NCBI RefSeq assembly: GCF_040566695.1
Contig: NZ_JBEXAE010000002.1
Span: forward strand, 434,001-498,000
Source: Sediminicola arcticus
GTDB lineage: Bacteria > Bacteroidota > Bacteroidia > Flavobacteriales > Flavobacteriaceae
Direction: 5' to 3'
Length of the DNA: 64,000 bases
Below the pieces are notes generated by a model. That model worked only from the letters and a program-made list of their open reading frames with translations, ran no database searches and had not been told where the DNA came from. A program made the translations under genes and the position numbers. Every line of letters starts with the position of its first letter. The stretch's first letter is position 1. Positions 17,071-25,328 of this stretch are shown here, in pieces.

Positions 17071-18660
17071 CTAATTTTTCCAGTCAATTTTTGGAGATGG
17101 ATAATACTTTACGTTCATTTGATCTAAAAAAGGGGCTTGGTTACCCAAGCGTACCCTATAATTTTCCCAATCCCTATTTTCTTCAGTGGTCCAACCCAAT
17201 TCTGAATACCCAATAATTCTTGGGAAGGCCAAATATTCCAATTCTTCCATTGTACTTATGGTTTCCGACCATAAAGGGGCTTCAATGCCAAGAATATCTT
17301 TTGAACCTATTCCTTTAAGGTACTTATCAGGGTTCCATTGGTATGCGCTATCAACGGGGATATATGCAGCCCAGTGCAGTCCAAATTTTGAAAGCGTATC
17401 GTATTGCATGTCTAAATACACTTTTTTGGCAGGAGATAAAATAATTTTACTCCCTTTTTTTATGGCAGATAGTGCATTTGATTCATTGCTCCAATGTTGT
17501 CCTATGGTTGTTGAATCTATATCAGACTGTGCAATCTCATCCCATCCGATCATTTTCTTCCCATATTTTTGTACGATCTTTTCTACTTTATCCACAAAAA
17601 GGATATAATCTCTTTTTTTGGTAACATGGCTCTCATCACCTCCTATATGAAAATAGGGTCCTGGAGTCATTTCCGAAATCTCCCTGATGACATCATCTAT
17701 AAAGGCGTAGACAGTATCTTTTCTAGCATCAAAAGTGCTAAAGCCAACATGTGTTCCAGAGTAAGGTTTAAGTGCTTTTCCATTCCCGTTTAAGATAGGA
17801 TACGAGACCGAAGCCGCATTGGTGTGGCCTGGCATATCAATTTCTGGGACAATTGTAATATGACGTACTGCGGCATAGCTTACAAGATCTTTATAATCAT
17901 CTTGGGTGTAAAAGCCACCCTCACCGCCACCTACTTCACTTTTTCCACCAACCTCTGTCAATTTCGGCCATGATTTTATTTCAATTCGCCATCCTTGATC
18001 ATCAGAAAGATGCAAATGCAGAACATTTATTTTATAATAGGCCAAAAGGTCCAAATATTTTTTCACATCCTCAACGCCAAAAAAATGTCTTGCTACATCT
18101 AGCATGGCTCCCCTATAAGCATAATTTGGATGGTCCCATATTTTCCCCGTAGGGATTAACCACATTTTGTGATTTGTTAGTGTATCATTACTAGTTTCAG
18201 GTATAATTTGCCTCAGGGTCTGTATACCTCTGAAGGCACCTTCTGCCGTTTTGGAATTTATAATCACAGAATCTTTGGTGATATACAATTGATAGGATTC
18301 ATTGCTTGCCAGGTCCAAATTATCGGATTGGTTAATATAAATAATACGTTCTACAGTTTCTGAGACCGACTCATTCACAGGTACTGAAAGATTGATTTTT
18401 TCTTTAATTTTATCGGACAGAAATTTACCAACTTCTGGAAATCCGATTGAATTTTGAGAGGTGAAGATGGCTGTATGTTTGTCCAGACCAAATGCACCAT
18501 TGGTCGGTATAATTTTGAAGGGCTTGGGAATCATATTTTCCGATGCCAGATCAGTATTAGGAAATTGTATACTATGTTTTACTTTTTTTTCCTGACAAGC
18601 AACTAGGGTAATAGTACCTAAAAGCAATAAAAGGGATTTGGTCAAGTATGATTTGATCAT
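17071..18660 (-). CDS. Beta-N-acetylhexosaminidase, GH20 family lipoprotein
   Basis: 529 residues. Signal peptide with lipobox LVAC (Cys about 22), so likely a membrane-anchored lipoprotein. The N-terminal GH20b domain (about 40-160) precedes the TIM barrel starting at YRGAMLDVARHFF. The catalytic Asp-Glu pair is in FHIGGDESH near residue 340, and the substrate-binding HLHLSDDQGWRIEI and WDEIAQ are intact. Releases terminal GlcNAc/GalNAc from chitin oligomers, glycans or peptidoglycan fragments. Lies 27 bases downstream of an SGNH hydrolase gene on the same strand, a likely operon. Confidence 0.93.
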   Translation of the reverse strand: MIKSYLTKSLLLLLGTITLVACQEKKVKHSIQFPNTDLASENMIPKPFKIIPTNGAFGLDKHTAIFTSQNSIGFPEVGKFLSDKIKEKINLSVPVNESVSETVERIIYINQSDNLDLASNESYQLYITKDSVIINSKTAEGAFRGIQTLRQIIPETSNDTLTNHKMWLIPTGKIWDHPNYAYRGAMLDVARHFFGVEDVKKYLDLLAYYKINVLHLHLSDDQGWRIEIKSWPKLTEVGGKSEVGGGEGGFYTQDDYKDLVSYAAVRHITIVPEIDMPGHTNAASVSYPILNGNGKALKPYSGTHVGFSTFDARKDTVYAFIDDVIREISEMTPGPYFHIGGDESHVTKKRDYILFVDKVEKIVQKYGKKMIGWDEIAQSDIDSTTIGQHWSNESNALSAIKKGSKIILSPAKKVYLDMQYDTLSKFGLHWAAYIPVDSAYQWNPDKYLKGIGSKDILGIEAPLWSETISTMEELEYLAFPRIIGYSELGWTTEENRDWENYRVRLGNQAPFLDQMNVKYYPSPKIDWKN

Positions 18661-18687
18661 AGAATTAAGTGTTGTTCAGATTATGGA

Positions 18688-19332
18688 TTATTTAACATGT
18701 TCCATGATAACGGAAAGCCATAGGTCGTATCCCTTGGAATTCATATGGAGACCGTCTCTTAAAAAAATGTCGCGTCTAACCTTATTTTTGTTTAACATAG
18801 CATCCCAAACATTGGCATACCTAATTGTGTAATCTCTTTTGCTTAGTTGTTCAAACCCTCGGTTCAATTTTTTGTATTTATTTCTTTGGCGCCACCGGGC
18901 TATACTTGGTTTGGCAGAAATCAAAATAATTTCCGTTTTGGGATCATTAGCTTTGATACGATCAATAATAGCCCTAGTGTTTTTAAGGATATCCTTTGTT
19001 TGTACTTTAGCCACTATATCATTGTCCCCTTCGTAGATAAATACTTTTTTGGGTTTATATTTAAGGATAAGTTCGTTAGTGTAAAGCAATAAGTCTGATG
19101 ACTTGGACCCTCCGAAGCCAGAATTTATGACTTGATATTCTGGAAAGGCATCATTAATATTAGTCCACATGCGTATACTAGAACTACCAGTAAAAACAAA
19201 GGTTGTTTTGGAGGGATCCCAAAGTCTGTCATATTTTTTTTGAATGGATATCACTTCATCTTGGAAGGGACCACTTTGCTGGGCATGACCAAAAAACAGA
19301 AATAAAAATGTACAGAAAATTATATATTTCAA
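18688..19332 (-). CDS. Secreted SGNH/GDSL-family hydrolase
   Basis: About 214 residues from the TTG at 19330-19332, giving a textbook signal peptide (KYIIFCTFLFLFFGHAQQ). The frame is open further up to a TTG at 19375-19377; no ATG exists, so the start is uncertain. SGNH blocks: FVFTGSSSIRMW (Ser nucleophile), NSGFGGSKSSDLL (Gly), YEGDNDI (Asn) and FLRDGLHMNSKGYDLW (Asp-His). Probably an esterase or deacetylase acting on carbohydrate. Operon with the GH20 gene suggests deacylation of the same glycan. Confidence 0.8.
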   Translation of the reverse strand: MKYIIFCTFLFLFFGHAQQSGPFQDEVISIQKKYDRLWDPSKTTFVFTGSSSIRMWTNINDAFPEYQVINSGFGGSKSSDLLLYTNELILKYKPKKVFIYEGDNDIVAKVQTKDILKNTRAIIDRIKANDPKTEIILISAKPSIARWRQRNKYKKLNRGFEQLSKRDYTIRYANVWDAMLNKNKVRRDIFLRDGLHMNSKGYDLWLSVIMEHVK

Positions 19333-19426
19333 AGCAAAATTTAAATTAGTTGGTTTTTTATAGCATAAAAGTATCAAATTATTCGATTCATTGTTATAGG
19401 TATTTTAAGAGGTACTTATCTATTTG

Positions 19427-19510
19427 TCAATGTTTTATATTTGTTTGTCCCAAGCCTTCTGCAACGGAACTTTCGTAGAATAGTTTAAGCCAACTGTCCG
19501 ATGGTAGCAT
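19427..19510 (-). CDS. Possible 27-residue ORF in the intergenic gap
   Basis: ATG (complement of 19508-19510) to TGA, with a composition that looks protein-like (SDSWLKLFYESSVAEGLG). No promoter or ribosome-binding site is evident on this strand. It may be chance or the remnant of a gene; no homology can be claimed. Confidence 0.15.
   Translation of the reverse strand: MLPSDSWLKLFYESSVAEGLGQTNIKH
19436..19443 (+). promoter_or_regulatory. Orphan TATATTTG box in the 19378-19556 gap
   Basis: A perfect TAnnTTTG match on the plus strand with no plus-strand protein gene downstream for over 1 kb. About 10 bases further on CAAGCC, and near 19550 GGCTTG, could close a helix over roughly 100 bases, which would fit a small RNA, but this is weak. 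Confidence 0.2.
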
Positions 19511-19556
19511 ATAGACATATTATTTTAAACTAGCATGGAATTAACCGGGGCTTGTT

Positions 19557-20387
19557 TCATGTTGCGATAGGAACATCATTTAGTTGGCCCCATTCCGTCC
19601 AGGAGCCGTCGTAGACCGCTGTTGTGTTTTTTTGAACCAATTGGCTAGCGAGGAGAATAATACAAGCTGTAAGACCGGAACCACAGGTGAATACTAGGGA
19701 ACGGTCTTTCAATTGTAAATTCTCAAAAATTAGTTTTAAATCTTCCTTTGGGAGAAATTGTCCATCTTTAAGCACTTCGGTAAAGGGGAGGTTTAAAGAA
19801 CCAGGGATATGTCCCCCCTTGAGATCTTTTCTTGGTTCTGGTTCTATACCACAAAAACGGCCAGCAGATCGAGCATCTATCACTAAAGCTACGTTTTGAT
19901 CAATATTTTTTAAAATTTGCGCTGCGTTCTTCACCATGCTAGGTCTAAACTTAGCGCTAAATGTTCCTTTAGAATACGTTGATTTCTGAATAGGCTCGGT
20001 TGGAAATCCCTGTTCTATCCATTTGGGTAGTCCTCCATCTAGTACGGCAACACTTTCATGGCCCATAGCTTTGAACATCCACCACACCCTAGGACTAGAA
20101 TAAACACCCAAATTATCACAAACAATAATAAGGCTATCTGCATTGATTCCTAGATCTTGGCAAGCAGCTGTAAAAGAAGCTTCTTCGGGCAACATATTGG
20201 GAAGGCTGTTTCCCTTATCTGAAAATGAATTTTTCAAATCAAAAAATCGGGCATTTATAATTTGAACATCTCCCAAGTTAGAGCTCTTACCAGATTTGTT
20301 TTCGGACATACTCGCATCCAAAATAATCAGATTAGGATCGTTTAGGTGACTTTTCAACCAATCCGTGGAGACTAGAGGTGATATCAT
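19557..20387 (-). CDS. Sulfurtransferase (thiosulfate/3-mercaptopyruvate type)
   Basis: 276 residues with two rhodanese domains. The N-terminal inactive copy has the ADSLIIVCDNLGVYSSPR block, and the C-terminal copy carries the active-site loop TCGSGLTAC (catalytic Cys near 234). The CGSG-T/L-TA loop is that of 3-mercaptopyruvate sulfurtransferases rather than of classical rhodaneses (CRxGxR). Cytoplasmic by lack of a signal peptide. Apparently monocistronic. Confidence 0.9.
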   Translation of the reverse strand: MISPLVSTDWLKSHLNDPNLIILDASMSENKSGKSSNLGDVQIINARFFDLKNSFSDKGNSLPNMLPEEASFTAACQDLGINADSLIIVCDNLGVYSSPRVWWMFKAMGHESVAVLDGGLPKWIEQGFPTEPIQKSTYSKGTFSAKFRPSMVKNAAQILKNIDQNVALVIDARSAGRFCGIEPEPRKDLKGGHIPGSLNLPFTEVLKDGQFLPKEDLKLIFENLQLKDRSLVFTCGSGLTACIILLASQLVQKNTTAVYDGSWTEWGQLNDVPIAT

Positions 20388-20543
20388 GTTGCTTTCTTTT
20401 GCACTAAAATAAGAATTTTCTGGACCTTTATGGTTTTATCCTTGTCATTTAGTTTGTCAATATTTAGTTCTGTTTGTACAAAACATAATTTCTTGTTAAA
20501 GCAAGGCTTTATGGGTTAATAGCGCGTTAAACAAGCTTGCAAA

Positions 20544-20575
20544 TTTGGGTCCTTATACCTTATCAATTATCTTTA
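20544..20575 (+). promoter_or_regulatory. Putative promoter of the NAD(P)-binding protein gene
   Basis: TTTG at 20544-20547, a 20-base spacer, then TATCTTTA at 20568-20575 (one mismatch to TAnnTTTG). The ATG at 20579 follows only three bases later, so the transcript would be nearly or fully leaderless. Confidence 0.45.
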
Positions 20576-20578
20576 AGT

Positions 20579-21223
20579 ATGGAAAATGTATTGATAGCAG
20601 GTGCCAATGGTACCACAGGAAAATTAATAGTAAACCTTTTAAAAGAATCACAATATTTTAGACCTATTGCGATGGTCCGTAAGAAAGACCAAATGGAACA
20701 ATTTGAAAGTATGGGGGTTAAAACTATATTGGCCGATTTAGAGAAAGATTTGGTGCATACCATGGAAGATATAGACAAAGTAATATTTGCTGCGGGTTCT
20801 GGTGGTAAAAAAGTAGTTGAAGTAGACCAAGAGGGAGCAAAAAGACTTATTGATGTAGCTATAATGGCACATGTCAAAAAATTTATCATGCTGAGCTCTA
20901 TTGGTGCAGACCAACCAGAGAAAGCCGATACGTTACAAGATTATTTGCAAGCTAAGAAAAATGCTGATGAACACTTAAGGCACAGTGGTCTGAATTATAC
21001 TATTGTGAGACCAGGATCTTTGAAGAATGAAAAAGGAATAGGCAAGATAGATTTAGCCAAAAGCTTGGATAAAAAAGGGGATATAAGTCGTCAAGATGTA
21101 GCTCAGACTTTGGTAAGGGTACTACATGATACTAGGGCCAATGCCACCACTTTCGAAATATTGGAAGGTGAAACTCTCATAGGAGAGGCAATTAAAACAG
21201 TATCTGTTGCTGAGGCCGAATAA
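20579..21223 (+). CDS. NAD(P)-binding SDR-like protein (atypical, NmrA/YwnB-like)
   Basis: 214 residues from the ATG at 20579, which starts MENVLIAGANGTTGKLIV. A longer frame from 20537 would include the promoter elements and is rejected. Rossmann motif AGANGTTG (7-14 of this start) is the GxxGxxG of atypical short-chain dehydrogenases, followed by ADLEKDL, AAGSGG and LSSIGADQPEK with YLQAKKNADEHLRHSGLNYTIVRPG condensed as the YxxxK region. The Tyr of YxxxK is present as DYLQAKK. Function probably redox or regulatory NAD(P) sensing; substrate unknown. Confidence 0.85.
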   Translation: MENVLIAGANGTTGKLIVNLLKESQYFRPIAMVRKKDQMEQFESMGVKTILADLEKDLVHTMEDIDKVIFAAGSGGKKVVEVDQEGAKRLIDVAIMAHVKKFIMLSSIGADQPEKADTLQDYLQAKKNADEHLRHSGLNYTIVRPGSLKNEKGIGKIDLAKSLDKKGDISRQDVAQTLVRVLHDTRANATTFEILEGETLIGEAIKTVSVAEAE

Positions 21224-21247
21224 GTTTATAAAGATTGAGTTAGTTGG

Positions 21248-21288
21248 AAAATCCCTCCTAAGATAACGTTCTTGGGGGATTTTTTTTG
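21248..21288 (+). terminator. Intrinsic terminator after the SDR-like gene
   Basis: AAAATCCCTCCTAAG (21248-21262) folds with CTTGGGGGATT (21271-21281) through two G-U pairs and a small bulge, followed by eight T. It also lies just past the end of the opposing small membrane protein gene. Confidence 0.7.
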
Positions 21289-21300
21289 ATATCCATGTTT

Positions 21301-21639
21301 CTAAAATAGGATGCGAATTAATACTAACCCCAAGCCAATAATAAATAGTGTGGTAAATATTACTTTGTTGTATTTGGCCAACCAATTTGGGAGAAAAATA
21401 TCAAAATTATCTTTTTTGGAATCGGAGTGTTTTCTAGCTAAAATTGTCAAAGGACAGTACATTTTAAAAATCAGTAATACAATGCCCTCGCCGATCACCA
21501 GCCCTATACAGATCCAAGTAAGGACATTTATGGTATTGGTAATTCCAGAATAAAGGACATAGAAAATTATGATCACAAAAAATAGCCAGATCAGAGTATG
21601 GCTTATTCTAATGGCTAGAAGCATATTTTCCTTTCTCAT
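21301..21639 (-). CDS. Small membrane protein with CPLT motif (DUF2784-like)
   Basis: 112 residues with three predicted helices (about 8-32, 37-58 and 90-111). The motif KMYCPLTILARK after the second helix resembles the CPLT motif of DUF2784 proteins, though overall length and spacing differ, so the family link is tentative. No neighbour indicates a function. Ends head-on against the terminator of the SDR-like gene. Confidence 0.6.
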   Translation of the reverse strand: MRKENMLLAIRISHTLIWLFFVIIIFYVLYSGITNTINVLTWICIGLVIGEGIVLLIFKMYCPLTILARKHSDSKKDNFDIFLPNWLAKYNKVIFTTLFIIGLGLVLIRILF

Positions 21640-21766
21640 GGGATTACCTTTATTTCAATGAAATTGTTGTATTCGTTGTCATTCACTGAATTATCTTCCA
21701 CTAAAATAACATATAAATCATATATGGCTTTTAGGTCAGATTTGTATTTTTACAAAAATTAGTTTT

Positions 21767-22540
21767 ATGAATTCGAGAGCCTCCCAATTACAAGCCTTTG
21801 ACCGTTTATTGACCATTATGGACGAGCTTCGAGCTAAATGTCCATGGGACCAAAAGCAAACAATGCAAACGTTGAGGCACCTTACCATTGAGGAAACCTA
21901 TGAATTAGGTGATGCCATTTTGGATAATGACCTTGAAGAAGTAAAAAAGGAGCTGGGGGATGTCTTATTGCATATTGTTTTTTACGCTAAGATTGGAAGT
22001 GAGTCCAATTCTTTCGATATGGCAGATGTGGCCAATAATATCTGTGAAAAGTTGATTAACAGGCACCCTCATATATATGGGGATGTAGTGGTCGCCAATG
22101 AGGAAGAAGTAAAGCAGAATTGGGAACGGATCAAATTAAAAGAGGGTAAAAAAAGTGTTTTGGAAGGCGTACCCACTAGTCTTCCTGCCTTGGTTAAATC
22201 TAACCGTATTCAGGACAAAGTTGCCGGAGTGGGTTTTGATTGGGAAAAACCAGAACAGGTTTGGGAAAAAGTCCAAGAGGAGTTGGGAGAATTCCAAGAT
22301 GAGGTAAGAGCAGGAAATACCGATGCTATGGAAGCCGAATTTGGGGATGTGTTATTTTCCATGGTGAATTATGCTAGGTTCTTGAATATTAATCCTGAAA
22401 ATGCATTGGAACGTACCAATAAAAAATTCATTAAAAGATTTCAATATTTGGAAGAGAAGGCCAAAGAACAGGGAAAGGCACTAAAAGATATGACCCTTGC
22501 TGAAATGGATGTTTTTTGGGAGGAGGCTAAAAAACTATGA
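21767..22540 (+). CDS. mazG: Nucleoside triphosphate pyrophosphohydrolase MazG
   Basis: 257 residues with two MazG repeats. The first carries the helical EE..D motifs (LTIEETYELGDAI and EEVKKELGDVLLHIVF), the second EEFGDVLFSMVNYAR-like residues (EAEFGDVLFSMVNYAR). KCPWDQKQTMQTLRHL near residue 24 is family-diagnostic. It hydrolyses NTPs to NMP and PPi, a house-cleaning role, and in some bacteria lowers ppGpp levels. Its stop overlaps a 22-codon ORF by four bases. Confidence 0.93.
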   Translation: MNSRASQLQAFDRLLTIMDELRAKCPWDQKQTMQTLRHLTIEETYELGDAILDNDLEEVKKELGDVLLHIVFYAKIGSESNSFDMADVANNICEKLINRHPHIYGDVVVANEEEVKQNWERIKLKEGKKSVLEGVPTSLPALVKSNRIQDKVAGVGFDWEKPEQVWEKVQEELGEFQDEVRAGNTDAMEAEFGDVLFSMVNYARFLNINPENALERTNKKFIKRFQYLEEKAKEQGKALKDMTLAEMDVFWEEAKKL

Positions 22541-22605
22541 AACTAGATGTAGCTGAGGTAATTCATCAAGATGGTTATACGTCCAATGATATCTTTAAAT
22601 TATAA
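22537..22605 (+). CDS. Possible 22-residue ORF coupled to mazG
   Basis: ATGA overlap with the mazG stop, then a frame reading MKLDVAEVIHQDGYTSNDIF to a TAA at 22603-22605. The overlap is the usual arrangement of translationally coupled genes. It could be a real micropeptide, the 5' remnant of a lost gene, or chance. No known family recognised. Confidence 0.25.
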   Translation: MKLDVAEVIHQDGYTSNDIFKL

Positions 22606-22614
22606 CATAACCCC

Positions 22615-25110
22615 CTAAAGGACTCGTTTGATCCCCTTTACCAGTTCATACCATATCACGGATATAAACCCAATTCCAATACTGGTCCATAACTCATTGC
22701 TGGTGAGACTTTCAAATTGAAAAAATGTGGTAAAGGGATCAATATATAGCAAGACACCAGTAAGCGCTATGGTAACGCCAATGATAAGTCCCACTAAATT
22801 ATTCTTGTATTTCAAAGTGGTAAGGGCCGAAAAGTAAAAAGATCTGTTCACCAAGGTTAGGAAAATGTTGGCGGATATCAAGGTAGTGAAGACCATAGCT
22901 CTAGTTGTATTTTCATTTAAATGATAGGAGACGGCTAATTGGTATACCGACAAGGTCCCTGCCGTAATCGCCAACCCCTGAATAACACTTGTCATTAATT
23001 CCCTCCAACTAAAAAAGGTTTTTGAAAAAGGCCGTGGTTTTTGAATCATGGTATTTTTTTCCATAGGTTCATTTTCATAGATAATGGAACAAGTGGGGCC
23101 CATTATCAATTCTAAGAGTATCACATGAACAGGGGTGAAGATGTTGGGATACAACCAGCCAAGGGCCAAAGGAATAAAAACTGTAAGTATAATCGGGATG
23201 TGAATTGAAATCACATACTGAATTGCCTTTTTTAGGTTAGTATAAATTTTTCTTCCCATCGCAATGGCATCCACCATCTTGGCAAGGTCATCATCGACCA
23301 ATATAAGGGAGGCAGCTTGTTTTGCGATTTCAGACCCTTTATTTCCCATGGCCACCCCAATATGTGCAGCTTTTAAGGCAGGGCCGTCGTTGACACCATC
23401 ACCGGTCATTACCACAACCTCATTGTTAGCTTTTAATGCATTTATGATTCGCATTTTAGCATCAGGAAACATACGGGTGAAAATTTGTGTTTCCTTTACA
23501 CACTCCTGTAATTCATCATCCTTTAATTTCATTAACTCTTCTCCGGAAATGCTTTTTTCATATCCTCTAAAGTTGACCTGTTTGGCAATAGCCTCAGTAG
23601 TCTCTGCATTATCGCCTGTTACTATTTTCACGGTAATCCCTGCTTCGTGAAAATGTTCAAAAACCGAAGCTATATTTTCTTTAGGAGGATCGTAAAAGGC
23701 TACGAGCCCCTTGTAGTGGAATTTGAATTCCTGTTGTCTCATCGGATAATTGTCTCCATTAAATTTAGCCTCTGCGACACCTAGGATACGATAGCCATTT
23801 TTTGCCAATTCACCAATGGTTTTAGAAATAGTATTTTTTTGAAGATCGTTAAGGTTGGATATGTGTATAAAAGCTTCAGGGGCACCTTTAGCCGCTATGA
23901 TACGCTTCCCAGACGCATTCTCAAAAAGATGAGTCATCAAGGGTGGCTGGCCCCCTAAGGGATACTCATGAACCATATTGTAGTCTGGCCTTTCGTCCAC
24001 AGCAAAGTTTTGAGCATAAGATTCATGCAACGCCAACTCCATAGGATCAAATGGAATGGGTTCACTGGCCCACATGGCAAGCCTTATCAATTCCTTTTCT
24101 TCTGTAGATAATTCTTGTTCTGGATTGGAGATTTTTCCTGAATCTAAAATATAGAGGCGGGCCAAACTCATTTTATTTTGGGTGATGGTACCCGTTTTAT
24201 CAGTACAGATTACCGTGGCACTCCCCAGAGATTCTACCGTTTTCATTTGTTTGACCACAACTCCCAACTTCATTAACCGCCAAGCACCCAAGGCCATAAA
24301 CGTGGTAAAGGCCACAGGAATCTCCTCGGGCAAAATACTCATGGCAAGGGTCAGCGCTTTAAGTAAACTGTCAAGAAGGTCGAACGACTCAATATAGTTG
24401 ATACCCCAAACGACCAAGAAAACGAGAGCGCCCCAGAAAACCATTTTTTTTACGAAATTCCCTATTTGTAGCTCAAGTGGGGTCTTCTCACTTTCAATAT
24501 CCTCAATGCTTTTTCCGATTTTACCAAGAACAGTTTTGTTCCCTATGGCGGTAATAGTAGCTATTGCCAAACCGCTAGCCACTGTGGTGCCTAGATAAAT
24601 GTCATTATCTTCTTTTGTAGCATCTTTGTATACGGATAAGGATTCTCCAGTAAGAATGGATTCATTTACCGAAAAATCGTTGGAATGTATGATGGTGCCA
24701 TCTGCCGGAATAGTACTTCCCTCATCTACAATAAGGCTGTCCCCAATAACAAGTTCCTCACTCTTAATCTCTAGGACTTCCCCATTTCTGTAGACCTTGG
24801 AATGTGGTTGGGTAAAATCTTTAAGTTTTTTAAGGGCATCACGACTTCTAGAGTCCTGATAAAGGGAAATGGAGGCTACCATCACGATGGCAATAGCTAA
24901 GAAAATCCCATCCCCATAATCTCCGCTGACAAAGTAAATTATAGAGGCGACCAAAAGTAAAATCACCATTGGTTCTTTGGCGAGGCCTTTTAAGGCGTCG
25001 ATAAATCTATTTTCTTTTTTGAAAACTAATTTGTTCTGTCCATAAGATGCCCTTGATTGGAGTACTTGTTCATCAGTTAAACCTTTAATCTCAAAATTAT
25101 CAATGGACAT
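22615..25110 (-). CDS. Cation-translocating P-type ATPase (Ca2+-type superfamily)
   Basis: 831 residues. Actuator motif ILTGESLSV (about 152-160), phosphorylation site ICTDKTGTIT (near 303-312), nucleotide-binding AAKGAPEA, and hinge VMTGDGVNDGPALKAAHIGVAMG. The helix-4 ion-binding motif is LPEEIPVAF instead of the PEGLP of SERCA-like pumps. N-terminal cation ATPase domain (LTDEQVLQSRASYGQNKL) and six C-terminal helices. No soft-metal binding CxxC domain, so not a copper or zinc exporter. Ion specificity (Ca2+ or other) is not decidable here. Convergent with mazG. Confidence 0.9.
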   Translation of the reverse strand: MSIDNFEIKGLTDEQVLQSRASYGQNKLVFKKENRFIDALKGLAKEPMVILLLVASIIYFVSGDYGDGIFLAIAIVMVASISLYQDSRSRDALKKLKDFTQPHSKVYRNGEVLEIKSEELVIGDSLIVDEGSTIPADGTIIHSNDFSVNESILTGESLSVYKDATKEDNDIYLGTTVASGLAIATITAIGNKTVLGKIGKSIEDIESEKTPLELQIGNFVKKMVFWGALVFLVVWGINYIESFDLLDSLLKALTLAMSILPEEIPVAFTTFMALGAWRLMKLGVVVKQMKTVESLGSATVICTDKTGTITQNKMSLARLYILDSGKISNPEQELSTEEKELIRLAMWASEPIPFDPMELALHESYAQNFAVDERPDYNMVHEYPLGGQPPLMTHLFENASGKRIIAAKGAPEAFIHISNLNDLQKNTISKTIGELAKNGYRILGVAEAKFNGDNYPMRQQEFKFHYKGLVAFYDPPKENIASVFEHFHEAGITVKIVTGDNAETTEAIAKQVNFRGYEKSISGEELMKLKDDELQECVKETQIFTRMFPDAKMRIINALKANNEVVVMTGDGVNDGPALKAAHIGVAMGNKGSEIAKQAASLILVDDDLAKMVDAIAMGRKIYTNLKKAIQYVISIHIPIILTVFIPLALGWLYPNIFTPVHVILLELIMGPTCSIIYENEPMEKNTMIQKPRPFSKTFFSWRELMTSVIQGLAITAGTLSVYQLAVSYHLNENTTRAMVFTTLISANIFLTLVNRSFYFSALTTLKYKNNLVGLIIGVTIALTGVLLYIDPFTTFFQFESLTSNELWTSIGIGFISVIWYELVKGIKRVL

Positions 25111-25302
25111 TTAAGTTTAATTAGTGTTTTTGCCGTTAAGTCTTCCTAAATTAATCAAATTATGGCAGTTTTGGTGAATCTTAAATTAAATAGGGCAGCG
25201 CAGTAGATTGATAAATGAAATTTTGTGTATGGTAATCCAGAAGTATATCTGAGCGCTACAATTATATATTAGATTTCTTAGGAAGAAAACAATGGTAACT
25301 TC

Positions 25303-25310
25303 TATATTTG
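25303..25310 (+). promoter_or_regulatory. Putative -7 promoter element of the MATE operon
   Basis: TATATTTG, 18 bases before the TTG start at 25329. It supports a short-leader transcript beginning near 25316. Confidence 0.5.
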
Positions 25311-25328
25311 CACTTTTAAAATGAGGCT

